From assembly GCF_021284765.1 (NCBI RefSeq), contig NZ_CP089924.1, positions 2,932,001 through 2,996,000 on the forward strand: DNA of 64,000 nt, written 5' to 3'. The notes below the pieces were generated by a model. That model ran no database searches. It was not told where the DNA came from and saw only the letters and a list, made by a program, of their open reading frames with translations. Shown piece by piece: positions 41,975-51,627 of the stretch; position 1 is the first letter of the stretch; each line of letters starts with the position of its first letter. The DNA is from Lysobacter sp. 5GHs7-4. GTDB lineage: Bacteria; Pseudomonadota; Gammaproteobacteria; Xanthomonadales; Xanthomonadaceae. Position numbers and translations under genes: made by a program.

Positions 41975-44194
41975 TTAGAAGTCGTAGCGCACCGACAGCG
42001 TGTACTGGCGCGGCGCGCCGTAGAAGCCCGTGAACACGCCCAGCGCCGAGTTCAGGCTGTAACCGGTGGTGCGGTACTCCTTGTCCGCCAGGTTGGTGCC
42101 CTGCAGCGACACCGTCCACGGGCCGCCGCTCTTCCAGGTCACGCCGGCGTTGATCAGGCCATAGCCGTCCTGGGTGATCGGCACCGCGCCGGTGCGCACG
42201 ATCTCGGTGGTGGCGACCACGTCGCTCTGGTAGCTGTAGCCCACGCGCGCGGCCAGGTTGCCGCCGCTGGACAGGTCGGTGCGGTACTCGACGTTGAGCG
42301 CGCCGGAGAATTCCGGTGCGTTGGTGAACTCCTGTTCCTTGGCGATGTTGACGCCGGCGTACAGGAACTCGTCGTACTTCGCGTCCAGCCAGGCGACGTT
42401 GCCGGAGATCAGCCAGTTCTGATTCGGCAGCCACTGGTATTCGACTTCCAGGCCGTCGACGGTGCCCGAGCCGGCATTGGTGAAGTCGCCGAAGAAGGCG
42501 TCGTTGGTGCCGTCGTTGTTGCTGTCGTAGGCGGTGAACACCGACAGCTGGATGTCCTTGTACTTGTTGTGGAAGTAGGCCAGGTTCAGGAACATGGTCT
42601 GATCCAGGAACGACATCTTGCTGCCGATCTCGTAGCTGTCGACGACCTCGTCGTCGAACGGCTCGGCCGAGCGCGGCACCGCGGTGGCCTGCGCGCGGAT
42701 GTTGTAGCCGCCCGACTTGAAGCCGCGCGTGGCCAGGCCGTACAGCAGGATGTCCGGAGTGACCTGATAGTCCAGCGAGACCTTGGGCGAGGTGTTCTTG
42801 AAGCCGATGCGCTTGTCGAAGCTGGCCGCGACCAGTCCGTTGGGAACGGTGAAGCTGGCGTCGCGATAGCCGCGGTTGAGCACCTTGGCGCGCTTGTCCT
42901 CGTCGGTGTAGCGCACACCCACGTCGAGCTTGAGGCGGTCGGTGAGATCGAAGGTCCAGTCGGCGTAGGCGGCGATGCTCTTGGTGTAGACCGTGCCCTG
43001 GGTGTCGCCGAAAGACAGATTGAAGAAATTATTGAGGACCTGGCCGCCGGCCTCGCCGTCGAAGGCGTAGATGCCCATCACGCCGCGCGCGCGGCCGCCG
43101 GCATCGTAGTTGGCCTGCAACTCGTGGCTGACCTGCTGGTCGCTGTAGAACGCCTTCACGTCGGCGATCTTGTTCTGCAGCGTGTCGAAGTCGATGTTGG
43201 TCTCGGTGTCGGACTCGCGCTTGGCCAGCACGTACTTGAACGCCCAGTTCTCGTTGGCGTTCCAGTTGACCGTCGCCGAGGCGCCCTTGATGGTGGTGTC
43301 GTTGACGTTGGGCATGCCGTTGCGCACGTCGTAGCGGCTGCTCATCGGCGCCGTGCCGGGGGCGAAGCGGTTGGCCGCGAGCATCTTGGCGCCGCGCACG
43401 CCGGACTGGTCGTCCATCCAGTCGAAGGCGAACTGGATGTTGAGGTCGTCGTTGACGTAGGCGCCGAGTTGGCCGCGCAGGGCCAGGATTTCCTTGTCGC
43501 TGACGTCCTGGCCGGTGACCACGTTCTTGCCGAAGCCGTCGCGGTTGAGGCTGGCCACCGCGATGCGGCCGCGCAGCGCGTCGTCGCCGCCGATCGGGCC
43601 GCCGATCGCGGCCTTGACGTCGAGCTGGTTGTAGTTGCCCACCGTGACCGAAGCGAAACCGTCGAACGAGGTCGGCAGGCCGCGCGAGATGTATTTGATC
43701 GCGCCGCCGATGGTGTTCTTGCCGTACAGCGTGCCCTGCGGACCGCGCAGCACTTCGATGCGGTCGACGTCGAACACGTCCAGCAACGCGCCCTGCGGAC
43801 GCGCGATGTAGACGTCGTCCATGTAGATGCCCACGCCTGGGTCCACGCCCCACAGCGGATCGGACTGGCCGACGCCGCGGATGTAGGCGGTGATGGTGCT
43901 GCTGGAACCGCGCGCGGCGTAGATGGTCAGGTTGGGCACCTGCGCGTCGAGATCGCTGAGATCCTCCACCGCCAGGCGATCCAGCGACTCGGCGGTGAAT
44001 GCGGTGACCGCGACCGGCACCTCCTGCAGCGTCTCCTCGCGCTTGCGCGCGGTGACGGTGACCGAGCCCAGGGTCTTGGCCTGTTCGCCCTCGGCGGCGG
44101 GCGCGGCATCCTGGGCCCAGGCGGTCGGCGCCAGCAGCGCGCAGGCGATGGCCAGACTCAGACTGCGACGGCTCATGGTGGTACGTCCGATCAC
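41975..44194 (-). CDS. TonB-dependent receptor (possibly hydroxybutyrate-oligomer or other substrate)
   Basis: A 739-residue outer-membrane receptor. The GTG at 44194 is preferred because GGGGAGGAG lies upstream; the ATG at 44176 is an alternative. A signal peptide ends near AWAQ. The TonB-box-like region VTVTARKREETLQ is followed by a plug with DLDAQVPNLTIY and VEVLRGPQGTLYG-like motifs, then a beta-barrel ending in a terminal aromatic (SVRYDF). The plug is of the FecA/CirA-like type common in large xanthomonad receptor sets. Its neighbour across a 223-base divergent promoter region is a GntP permease. Confidence 0.92.
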   Translation of the reverse strand: MIGRTTMSRRSLSLAIACALLAPTAWAQDAAPAAEGEQAKTLGSVTVTARKREETLQEVPVAVTAFTAESLDRLAVEDLSDLDAQVPNLTIYAARGSSSTITAYIRGVGQSDPLWGVDPGVGIYMDDVYIARPQGALLDVFDVDRIEVLRGPQGTLYGKNTIGGAIKYISRGLPTSFDGFASVTVGNYNQLDVKAAIGGPIGGDDALRGRIAVASLNRDGFGKNVVTGQDVSDKEILALRGQLGAYVNDDLNIQFAFDWMDDQSGVRGAKMLAANRFAPGTAPMSSRYDVRNGMPNVNDTTIKGASATVNWNANENWAFKYVLAKRESDTETNIDFDTLQNKIADVKAFYSDQQVSHELQANYDAGGRARGVMGIYAFDGEAGGQVLNNFFNLSFGDTQGTVYTKSIAAYADWTFDLTDRLKLDVGVRYTDEDKRAKVLNRGYRDASFTVPNGLVAASFDKRIGFKNTSPKVSLDYQVTPDILLYGLATRGFKSGGYNIRAQATAVPRSAEPFDDEVVDSYEIGSKMSFLDQTMFLNLAYFHNKYKDIQLSVFTAYDSNNDGTNDAFFGDFTNAGSGTVDGLEVEYQWLPNQNWLISGNVAWLDAKYDEFLYAGVNIAKEQEFTNAPEFSGALNVEYRTDLSSGGNLAARVGYSYQSDVVATTEIVRTGAVPITQDGYGLINAGVTWKSGGPWTVSLQGTNLADKEYRTTGYSLNSALGVFTGFYGAPRQYTLSVRYDF

Positions 44195-44417
44195 GATGCT
44201 CTCCTCCCCAAGGTGACGCCGGCGGCGGTACGACCGACAGGCGGCGGACGGGCGTTCCCGTCATGGCGCACAGACTAGAAGGCGGCGGTGCGGCCCGGCA
44301 GCTGTACCTTCGGACAATGCCCGTCGAACGCCGGGGCGCGGACACTGCGCCCTCGTGCGGGGCCACAGTCCGCCCGCGCGCCGTTCGGGGGGCACCCGAG
44401 GGAATGGGGATCGTTAG

Positions 44418-45815
44418 ATGGCGTTCTTGATCGTGCTGGCCGCGCTGTGCTTCCTGATGTTCGTGGCCTACCGCGGCTACAGCGTGATCCTGTTCGCGCC
44501 GGTGGCGGCGCTGGGCGCGGTGCTGCTGACCGATCCGGCCCTGGTCGCGCCGATGTTCACCGGCCTGTTCATGGACAAGATGGTCGGCTTCCTCAAGCTG
44601 TACTTCCCGGTGTTCCTGCTCGGCGCGATCTTCGGCAAGCTGATCGAGTTGTCGGGTTTCTCCAAGGCGATCGTGGCCGCGACCATCCGCCTGCTCGGGC
44701 GCGAGCGCGCGATGCTGTCGATCGTGGTGGTGTGCGCGCTGCTGACGTACGGCGGCGTGTCGCTGTTCGTGGTGGTGTTCGCGGTCTACCCGTTCGCGGC
44801 CGAACTGTTCCGCCAAAGCGACATCCCCAAGCGCCTGATCCCGGGCACGATCGCGCTGGGCGCGTTCACTTTCACCATGGACGCGTTGCCGGGCACGCCG
44901 CAGATCCAGAACATCATCCCGGCTTCGTTCTTCGGCACCAACGCCTGGGCCGCGCCGTGGCTGGGCACGTTGGGCGGCGTGTTCATCCTGATCGTGGGCC
45001 TGAGTTATTTGAACTGGCGCCGGCGCAGCGCGCTCAAGGCCGGCGAAGGCTATGGCGACCAGTTGCTCAACGAGCCGGCGCCGTTCGTGGGCGGCAAGCT
45101 CGCCAATCCCGCGCTGGCGATCCTGCCGCTGCTGCTGGTCGGCGTGTCCAACAAGCTGCTCACCGGCTGGATCCCGGCCTACTACGGCGCCAGCCACAGC
45201 TTCGACCCGGCGGTGATCGGCGAGGCCGCGCCGGTGGTGCAGGACGTGGCGAAGGTGGCGGCGATCTGGGCCGTGGAAGGCGCTTTGCTGATCGGCATCC
45301 TCAGCGTGCTCGCCTTCGCCTGGAAACCGGTGATGGCCAGCTTCGCCGAGGGCAGCAAGTCGGCGATCGGCGGCGCGCTGCTGGCGGCCATGAACACCGC
45401 GTCCGAGTACGGTTTCGGCGCGGTGATCGCGGCCTTGCCGGGCTTCCTGATCGTGGCCAACGCCTTGGGCTCGATCCCCAATCCGCTGGTCAACGAGGCC
45501 GTCACCGTCACCGCGCTGGCCGGCATCACCGGTTCGGCCTCCGGCGGCATGAGCATCGCGTTGGCGGCGATGTCGGAGACCTTCATCGCCAACGCCAACG
45601 CGGCCGGTATCCCGATGGAAGTGCTGCACCGCGTCGCCGCGATGGCCTCCGGCGGCATGGACACCCTGCCCCACAACGGCGCGGTGATCACTTTGCTGGC
45701 CGTCACCGGCCTCAGCCATCGCCAGGCCTACAAGGACATCTTCGCGATCACCCTGGTCAAGACCCTGGCGGTGTTCGTGGTGATCGGGCTGTACTACTCG
45801 ACCGGGCTGGTCTGA
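44418..45815 (+). CDS. GntP-family permease
   Basis: A 465-residue inner-membrane transporter with about 12 helices, of the GntP (gluconate/hydroxybutyrate:H+ symporter) family. Conserved stretches are FTMDALPGTPQIQNIIP, NTASEYGFGAVIA and ASGGMDTLPHNGAVITLL. Members near hydroxybutyrate genes often import D-3-hydroxybutyrate. That fits the oligomer hydrolase and PHA synthase nearby, but gluconate-type substrates are possible. It is divergent from the TonB-dependent receptor. Confidence 0.92.
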   Translation: MAFLIVLAALCFLMFVAYRGYSVILFAPVAALGAVLLTDPALVAPMFTGLFMDKMVGFLKLYFPVFLLGAIFGKLIELSGFSKAIVAATIRLLGRERAMLSIVVVCALLTYGGVSLFVVVFAVYPFAAELFRQSDIPKRLIPGTIALGAFTFTMDALPGTPQIQNIIPASFFGTNAWAAPWLGTLGGVFILIVGLSYLNWRRRSALKAGEGYGDQLLNEPAPFVGGKLANPALAILPLLLVGVSNKLLTGWIPAYYGASHSFDPAVIGEAAPVVQDVAKVAAIWAVEGALLIGILSVLAFAWKPVMASFAEGSKSAIGGALLAAMNTASEYGFGAVIAALPGFLIVANALGSIPNPLVNEAVTVTALAGITGSASGGMSIALAAMSETFIANANAAGIPMEVLHRVAAMASGGMDTLPHNGAVITLLAVTGLSHRQAYKDIFAITLVKTLAVFVVIGLYYSTGLV

Positions 45816-45882
45816 GGCGGACGCCGACGCCAGCCCCGGCCTATTGTACGCTGGCCCGCGTCCACGCCGCACTCGGAACCTC

Positions 45883-47118
45883 ATGCCGACACCCGCCGTA
45901 GCGCCAGACCGCCGCAATGCAGGCAACGGCCGCGACCTGCGCGGCGTCAACCGCCTGACCATCGACGCGATCACCGGCGTCACCGATCTGGTCGAGGCCA
46001 TGCACGCCAACATCAGCCGGTTTCCGGGCGTGCTCGGCGCGGTCGCGGCCGGCCCAGCGCCGGGCATCGCCGGCCTGGTCTACCGCAGCGTGCGCGGCGT
46101 TACCCGCTTCGTCGGCGACGGCCTCGATCTGGCCTTCGCCAAGCTCGCGCCGCTGCTGGACGTGGTGCGGCCGCCGCCGCAGCGCGAGGCGGTGATCGCC
46201 GCGCTCAACGGCGTGCTGGGCGATCATCTGGACGCCACCGGCAATCCGCTCGCGGTGGAGATGCGCCTGCGCCACCAGGGCGCTGCGCCGACCCTGCGCC
46301 GCGCAGCGCTGGCTTCGGCGCTGCCCGAGGCCGGCGGCAAGATTCTGGTGCTGGTGCACGGCCTGTGCATGAACGACCTGCAATGGCAGTACGGCGGCCA
46401 CGATCACGGCGCGGCGCTCGCGCGCGAGCTGGGTTACACGCCGCTGTATCTGCACTACAACAGCGGCCGCCATATCTCGGTCAACGGGCGCGAGTTCGAC
46501 GCGCTGATGGAACGCTTGATCGAGCAATGGCCGGTGCCGGTCGAGCGCGTGGCGATCCTCTGCCACAGCATGGGCGGGCTGGTCGCGCGCAGCGCCTGCG
46601 TGGTCGCGCAACAGCGCGGGTCGGACTGGCTGCAACACCTGGACCGGCTGGTATTCCTGGGCACGCCGCACCATGGCGCGCCGCTGGAACGCGCCGGCAG
46701 CTGGGTGGACGCACTGATCGCCGTGAGCCCCTACACCGCGCCGTTCGCGCGCCTGGGCAAGGTGCGCAGCGCCGGCATCCAGGACCTGCGCCACGGCAAC
46801 GTGCGCGACGAGGACTGGCGGGACCGCGACGGCGACGGCCGCCACGACGGCCGTCGGCCCTCGCCGCTGCCCAAGGGCGTGCGCAGCTATGCGATCGCCG
46901 CCAGCACCGCGCGCGCGCCCGCTGCACCGGATCAGGACGCCGCTCTGCCCAAGGGCGACGGCCTGGTGCCCGTTGCCAGCGCACTGGGACGCCATCCCGA
47001 GCGCGCCTACGACCTGCGCATCGCCAAGACCCGCCAGCACATCGCCTACGGCGTGCATCATCTGGAGCTGCTGGGCGACGCCGGCGTGTATCGCCTGCTG
47101 GCGCGCTGGCTGGCGTGA
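45883..47118 (+). CDS. Alpha/beta hydrolase, PGAP1-like lipase/esterase
   Basis: A 411-residue hydrolase. The oxyanion region is VLVHGLCMNDLQW and the nucleophile S229 is in AILCHSMGGLVARSA. A His-containing C-terminus (RQHIAYGVHHLELL) probably supplies the triad histidine. The N-terminal 150 residues form a helical extension. No signal peptide is evident. An Asp-rich insert (RDEDWRDRDGDGRHDGR) resembles a calcium-binding loop. It converges with the next receptor gene, 10 bases apart. Confidence 0.82.
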   Translation: MPTPAVAPDRRNAGNGRDLRGVNRLTIDAITGVTDLVEAMHANISRFPGVLGAVAAGPAPGIAGLVYRSVRGVTRFVGDGLDLAFAKLAPLLDVVRPPPQREAVIAALNGVLGDHLDATGNPLAVEMRLRHQGAAPTLRRAALASALPEAGGKILVLVHGLCMNDLQWQYGGHDHGAALARELGYTPLYLHYNSGRHISVNGREFDALMERLIEQWPVPVERVAILCHSMGGLVARSACVVAQQRGSDWLQHLDRLVFLGTPHHGAPLERAGSWVDALIAVSPYTAPFARLGKVRSAGIQDLRHGNVRDEDWRDRDGDGRHDGRRPSPLPKGVRSYAIAASTARAPAAPDQDAALPKGDGLVPVASALGRHPERAYDLRIAKTRQHIAYGVHHLELLGDAGVYRLLARWLA

Positions 47119-47128
47119 ACCTCGCGCT

Positions 47129-49267
47129 TCAGTCGGCGCGCGGCGCGGCGTCCCAGGCCAGTCCGAGGGTGAAGCCGCGCCCGGCGCCGGGTTCGAAGTA
47201 ACGCCCGTTGCCTTCGTTGACGATCACCGAACCCACGTAGTCGCGGTCGAACAGGTTGTCGATGCGCGCGAAGCCGCGCCAGCCGCGCGCGTTGCGCGGC
47301 CGCCAGTCCAGCCTTAACGCATAGCGCGCATTGCCGGCGACGGCATCGGTGTTGCGGTCGTCGACCGCGATGCGGTCGCTGAAGCGCGCTTCCAGAGCCG
47401 TACCCAGCGCGCCGTCGCGCGAACGCCAGGCGAGCTCGGCATAACCGTCGGCGCGCGGCACACCGGGCACGCGGTTGCCGGCGGCAACGGTGCGCGTCGC
47501 GCCCTGCACGCGATACGCGAAGCTTTGCTCGAAGCGCGCATCGACGTAGTTGGCCGCCAACGCGTAGCGCCACTGCTCGCCCCAGGCGCCTTCCAGGCCC
47601 AGCTCGACGCCGTCGCGGCGGGTGCGGCCGGCGTTGGCGAAGCTGGCGCGGCCGCCGCGGCTGTCGGCGGGCACGATCTCGTGCTCGCCGTCGACCCGAT
47701 AGACCGCCACGCTGGCGCGCCCGCCGTCGTAGCGCCAGCGCAGGCCGGTTTCGGCGCTGTCGTGGCGCGCAGGCCGCAAGGCGCTGTTGAACCCGGCGCT
47801 GCCGTCGGCGCGGTAGGCCAGCTCGGTCGCGGTCGGGGTTTCGAAGCCGCGGCCGACGCTGGCGAATACTTCGCCGCGTCCGAACGCGCGCGCCACGCCC
47901 ACGGCGGCCGAGGTTTCGCGGTAGTCGGCGCCGCCGCTGTCGTCGCCGTTGCCAGGCGCCAGATAACGGTCGCGGGAGCGGAAATCCAGGCGCGCATGCC
48001 GCAGCGCCGCGAGCGCGGTCCATTGCGGCGTCAGCGCGTAGTCGCCGATCGCGTACAGCTCGCGGTCGTCGATGCGGTTGCGTTCGTCGCGGCGCAGGCG
48101 GCCGCGCACGCCGAGGCGGTTGCCGACGAAGTTCTCGTAACCGCGCCGGTCCTCGTCCAGCCGCGCGGCTTCGATGCCCAGCGCGAACGCGCCACGCGCG
48201 CCGCGCCAGCGATGACCGACATCCAGCCCCAGCGAACTGCGTCCCAGATCGATGACGCCGCCGGCGCTGCCCGATGCGGCCTGCGCCGACACCGGCAACG
48301 CCAGGTACTGCAGCACGTCGCGCTCGATGCGGTAGCCGCCGATCCAGAACTCACGGCCCGGCGCGTAGTCGCGCTGCCAGCGCAAGCCGGCCTGATGGTT
48401 CCGGATGCGCTTGCGAGTATCGAAGCTGCGCGCGACCGCGTCGGTGCCGTGCGCGTCCGCGCGCAGGCCGGCGCGGTCCAAGCCCAGCGGATCCTGCGTG
48501 TCGGGCTGGACCAACGAATTCAGCACCAGACGCAGACGCTCGCCCTCGCGCGGCACCCACTCGGCCACGGCGTCGAACTGCGACCGCTGCGCGGCCGCAT
48601 GCGCGCGTTCGCCGTCGGTTTCGAAATAACTGGCGCCGGCCCGCCCGCGCCAGCGGCCGTCATCGCTGGCGCCATCGACGACCGCGCTCACGCGGGCGCT
48701 GCCGTGAGCGCCGCCCCAGGCCTGCAGGCTGGCGCCGCGCAGGCGCTCCAGATCGGTCGCGGCGACGATCGCGCCGCCGGCGGCGTTGCCGTATTGCAGG
48801 GCCAAGGGGCCGCGCAGCACTTCGATCCGATCCAAGGCATCCAGTGGAAAGTTCGCCGCCTGCCCCTGCCCGTCCGCGGCCGAGGCTGGGATGCCGTCGA
48901 CGATCAGGCGGATGCCGCGGATGCCGAAGGTCGAGCGCGCGCCGAAGCCGCGGCTTTGTATCTGCAAGTCCTGAGCGTAGTTCTGGCGATCCAGCACGCT
49001 GATGCCGGGCACCCTCGCCAGCGCCTCGGACAGGTTCACCTGGCGCTGACCCGCGCGCAGGGTGTCGCCGTCGATCGCGGTCACCGCGCCGGGGAACGCG
49101 GACAAGGCGCGCCGCGGCGCGACGACTTCGACCGTGTCCAGGGTGCGCGCTTGGGTCTGCACCTGTTGCGCGGATGCGGATGCGCTCAGGGCGAGCAAGG
49201 CCAGAGCGTAGGCGGCGCTCAGCGGGCACCGCAGCGGGATCGAATGGGGCGGAGCGACAGGCGGCAT
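47129..49267 (-). CDS. TonB-dependent receptor, siderophore/iron-type
   Basis: A 712-residue outer-membrane receptor with a signal peptide (cleaved near ASAQ). The TonB box is DTVEVVAP. The plug has SRGFGARSTFGIRGIRLIVDG and RIEVLRGPLALQYGNAAGG. The beta-barrel ends FTLGLAWD. It resembles PfeA/FecA-type metal-chelate receptors (COG4772-like). No clear Fur box was found upstream, so the substrate is unassigned. Confidence 0.9.
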   Translation of the reverse strand: MPPVAPPHSIPLRCPLSAAYALALLALSASASAQQVQTQARTLDTVEVVAPRRALSAFPGAVTAIDGDTLRAGQRQVNLSEALARVPGISVLDRQNYAQDLQIQSRGFGARSTFGIRGIRLIVDGIPASAADGQGQAANFPLDALDRIEVLRGPLALQYGNAAGGAIVAATDLERLRGASLQAWGGAHGSARVSAVVDGASDDGRWRGRAGASYFETDGERAHAAAQRSQFDAVAEWVPREGERLRLVLNSLVQPDTQDPLGLDRAGLRADAHGTDAVARSFDTRKRIRNHQAGLRWQRDYAPGREFWIGGYRIERDVLQYLALPVSAQAASGSAGGVIDLGRSSLGLDVGHRWRGARGAFALGIEAARLDEDRRGYENFVGNRLGVRGRLRRDERNRIDDRELYAIGDYALTPQWTALAALRHARLDFRSRDRYLAPGNGDDSGGADYRETSAAVGVARAFGRGEVFASVGRGFETPTATELAYRADGSAGFNSALRPARHDSAETGLRWRYDGGRASVAVYRVDGEHEIVPADSRGGRASFANAGRTRRDGVELGLEGAWGEQWRYALAANYVDARFEQSFAYRVQGATRTVAAGNRVPGVPRADGYAELAWRSRDGALGTALEARFSDRIAVDDRNTDAVAGNARYALRLDWRPRNARGWRGFARIDNLFDRDYVGSVIVNEGNGRYFEPGAGRGFTLGLAWDAAPRAD

Positions 49268-49368
49268 GCGACGGTGCGGCGGGGATCAGCCTGCATCATG
49301 CCATCGCCGTCGCGACGCGCCTGGCATGCGGGTCGCAAGTTCCACGCGAAAGAGCGCCCCTGCGTTGA

Positions 49369-49507
49369 TCCCCCTTTGAAAGCTCCCCCCTTTGAGAAAG
49401 GGGGGCTAGGGAGGATTTGCTTTTGATCTCCTTTTCTCCGCTCACCACACCCAAGAGCAAATCCCCCTTAATCCCCCTTTTTCAAAGGGGGAGACCAAAA
49501 GCAAAGG
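49369..49507. repeat. C-rich inverted repeat element, copy 4
   Basis: CTCCCCCCTTTGAGAAAGG with GGGGATTTGCTTTTG-like sequence on one side and AAATCCCCCTTAATCCCCC with TTTTTCAAAGGGGG on the other form inverted arms. They occupy the gap between the receptor start and the DUF5671 gene. Orientation is inside-out relative to the copy at 41743. Confidence 0.75.
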
Positions 49508-49529
49508 CGGAGGCGGGAGCGGGCCTGCC

Positions 49530-50594
49530 TCAGGGCTTGGCCTCACGATCGAAGCAATGCTCGCCCACATCGTGCAACCAATCGCTGTCGCTGCCGTACT
49601 CGTCCTCATCGCTGGCCGTGTCGGTAACGAAGCGCGCGCACAACTGGTAGTCCAAGTCCTCGCCGGCGCGATAGACGTAAGGCGTACCGTCGACCGGGTC
49701 CACGATCGACAGATTCATGCCGGGCTGAGCGGCCAAAGCCTTGAGGTCAGGCGGCAAACGGTCGTGCTGGCGCACGTAGTTGTTCACCACATAGGTGATA
49801 CGGGTCAGATCCTGCACGCGACGCGCGTCCAGGCGCTGCTCGCGCTGCACCGCGGGACCGCCAGTGGTCACGATCGCCGCGACGGACGCCGCCACGATCA
49901 CGGCCGCGGTCGAGACCAACAGACCGCGCCCCACCGGCCTGCCGCCCGCGCCCTCGACTTCTTCGCGACGCAGATCGCGCAAGTAATAGCCGAAGGCGGT
50001 GCCGGCGATGGTCGCCACCACCAGCACCTTCAGCACGAAGCGCACGCTCAGCTCGCCGCCGAGCAGGTTGTAGACCAGCACGGTCATGTCGCCGATCAAT
50101 ACCGACGCCGCGACGAACAGGGTCAAATAGGTCAGCCAGCGGCGCACTGGCGACAGGCGCTTGATCGGATGCAGCGCGACCTCGCGTGCGAGGTAGGCCG
50201 AAACGAAGGCGAACACCGGGAAAGCGATGGTCAAAGCCGCGACCGACCAGCGCATGCTCGGCCCGAGGATCGCGGCGCTGGCGTCGTAACCGCTGGCGGC
50301 GTCCGGCCACATCCGGTTGATCAGATCGAACAAGAGGCTACCCAGGCTGAAAGCGACGAAATACAAGGTCGCGAACAGCACCAGATAGAGGAAGGCCTCG
50401 CGCGCCGACAGCGAGGCGCGCGGCTTCGGCACCGGTACCACGAAGCCCACGTCGGCATAGGCATCGAGCATGCCGCGCGTCTGCTCCGCGGTCCAACCGG
50501 CCTTGCCCAAGGCCTGCGCGATCGCCTCCTTGGATTGGCCGCGCATCAGCGCTTCGCGTACGAACAGCTCCAGTTCCTGGGTTCCCGCCGCCAT
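49530..50594 (-). CDS. DUF5671 membrane protein
   Basis: A 354-residue protein. The N-terminus (about 1-50; ELELFVREALMRGQSKEAIAQ) is a helical module also seen fused to DUF5671. About five membrane helices follow (64-250) with the DUF5671 pattern FLYLVLFATLYFVAFSLGSLLFDLINR. The soluble end (about 255-354) has DLTRITYVVNNYVRQHDRLP and DPVDGTPYVYR, with a pseudopilin-like appearance. The function is unknown. Confidence 0.78.
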   Translation of the reverse strand: MAAGTQELELFVREALMRGQSKEAIAQALGKAGWTAEQTRGMLDAYADVGFVVPVPKPRASLSAREAFLYLVLFATLYFVAFSLGSLLFDLINRMWPDAASGYDASAAILGPSMRWSVAALTIAFPVFAFVSAYLAREVALHPIKRLSPVRRWLTYLTLFVAASVLIGDMTVLVYNLLGGELSVRFVLKVLVVATIAGTAFGYYLRDLRREEVEGAGGRPVGRGLLVSTAAVIVAASVAAIVTTGGPAVQREQRLDARRVQDLTRITYVVNNYVRQHDRLPPDLKALAAQPGMNLSIVDPVDGTPYVYRAGEDLDYQLCARFVTDTASDEDEYGSDSDWLHDVGEHCFDREAKP

Positions 50595-50898
50595 GCCCTG
50601 TTCTCCTGAGTGGACGCGGCGAATCTAGCAGCTTCGCCGCGGCGCCCGACGGCGATCGCAGGGGTCGAGCATTACGCTACCGGCGGGTGCGGGCTACGCT
50701 ACGCCGCGTCACCTGTGGCGCCCCAGCTGGCCGGAACACGGGCCGTTCGTAGCTCTTGCCCAGTTACAGAAACGCCGCAGAATCGCGCCAACACGGGCCG
50801 CGTTGAGCCTGGACGATGTGCGGGCCCCATAATCGAACGCGGCCCGACGGCTTCGGGTTTCGCCTGGCGCAGTTCCCTCGCAATCAAGGAAGACGAGC
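50595..50898. other. Divergent intergenic region, 304 bases
   Basis: Between the divergent DUF5671 and SH3-domain genes. TTGAGC (50803-50808) and CATAAT (50828-50833) could be a promoter for the SH3 gene but are 19 bases apart. I see no other element. Confidence 0.4.
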
Positions 50899-51537
50899 AT
50901 GAGCTTCACGCATATCGCCCCCCTGGTCGTTCTGTCGCTGGCGCTCGCCAGCGCCGCCGCGCCGGCACCCGCTGCCAGTACCCGCGAGGCCGGCAAGCCG
51001 GCTTGCGAGCTCGACGCGTACTCCAAGGAAACCGATCCCAAGGGGCTCAATGTCCGCTCCGGCCCGTCGATCGACGCGCCCATCCTGGCCACCCTGCCGG
51101 GCTGGAAGCCGCCGGGGCCCGACGACGAGCTGGAAGGACATCTCCCGGTCGGATTCACCATCGTCGAGGCGCGCAACGGTTGGGTGCGCATCGCCGAGGT
51201 ATCGATTCCAGACCCGGGCAGCGGCGCCCACCAGGCCTCCGCGATCAGCGGCTGGGTCAGCGGCAAGAAGGTCGGCTACGCCCTGCAAACCGAGGCCGGC
51301 TTCGAACGGCCCGATCCGAACAGCCCGGCGCTGATCCAGCAGGACGGAGGGGTCGTTCTCGACGACGCGATCGGCATCAGCGACTGTTCCGGAGAGTGGG
51401 CGCGGATCGACTTCGGCGATCCGCGATCGCCGAAACGCGCCTGGTTCCGCGGCCTGTGCGGGTCGATCGAGACCACTTGCGACGGCCGCGTCGGCGACGA
51501 GAGTCGGGATGAGGACACGCCGCCGCTCGCTCATTAG
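50899..51537 (+). CDS. Secreted SH3-domain protein
   Basis: A 212-residue exported protein with a signal peptide (cleaved near APAAS) and a bacterial SH3 domain (LNVRSGPSIDAPILATLP, about 50-67; continuing to GWVSGKKVGY near 125). Four or more cysteines in the mature part may pair. Such domains bind cell wall or proteins; no catalytic domain is visible. The end is acidic (ESRDEDTPP). Confidence 0.78.
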   Translation: MSFTHIAPLVVLSLALASAAAPAPAASTREAGKPACELDAYSKETDPKGLNVRSGPSIDAPILATLPGWKPPGPDDELEGHLPVGFTIVEARNGWVRIAEVSIPDPGSGAHQASAISGWVSGKKVGYALQTEAGFERPDPNSPALIQQDGGVVLDDAIGISDCSGEWARIDFGDPRSPKRAWFRGLCGSIETTCDGRVGDESRDEDTPPLAH

Positions 51538-51627
51538 CCGAGCGCGGCATGCCGATCGGCCGGCCCTTGGCACTTGGCTCGCCGGAACGCCGGCGCGACG
51601 GCCGCCACAGCCGAACTCCTCCGCCGC

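Noticed and set aside
43029..46067. 1012-codon minus-strand frame across the TonB receptor and GntP genes
   Set aside because: Overlaps two well-supported genes in other frames and its translation is low-complexity with no domain.
49268..49368. Fur box upstream of the second TonB-dependent receptor
   Set aside because: No convincing inverted GATAATGAT-like site was found.
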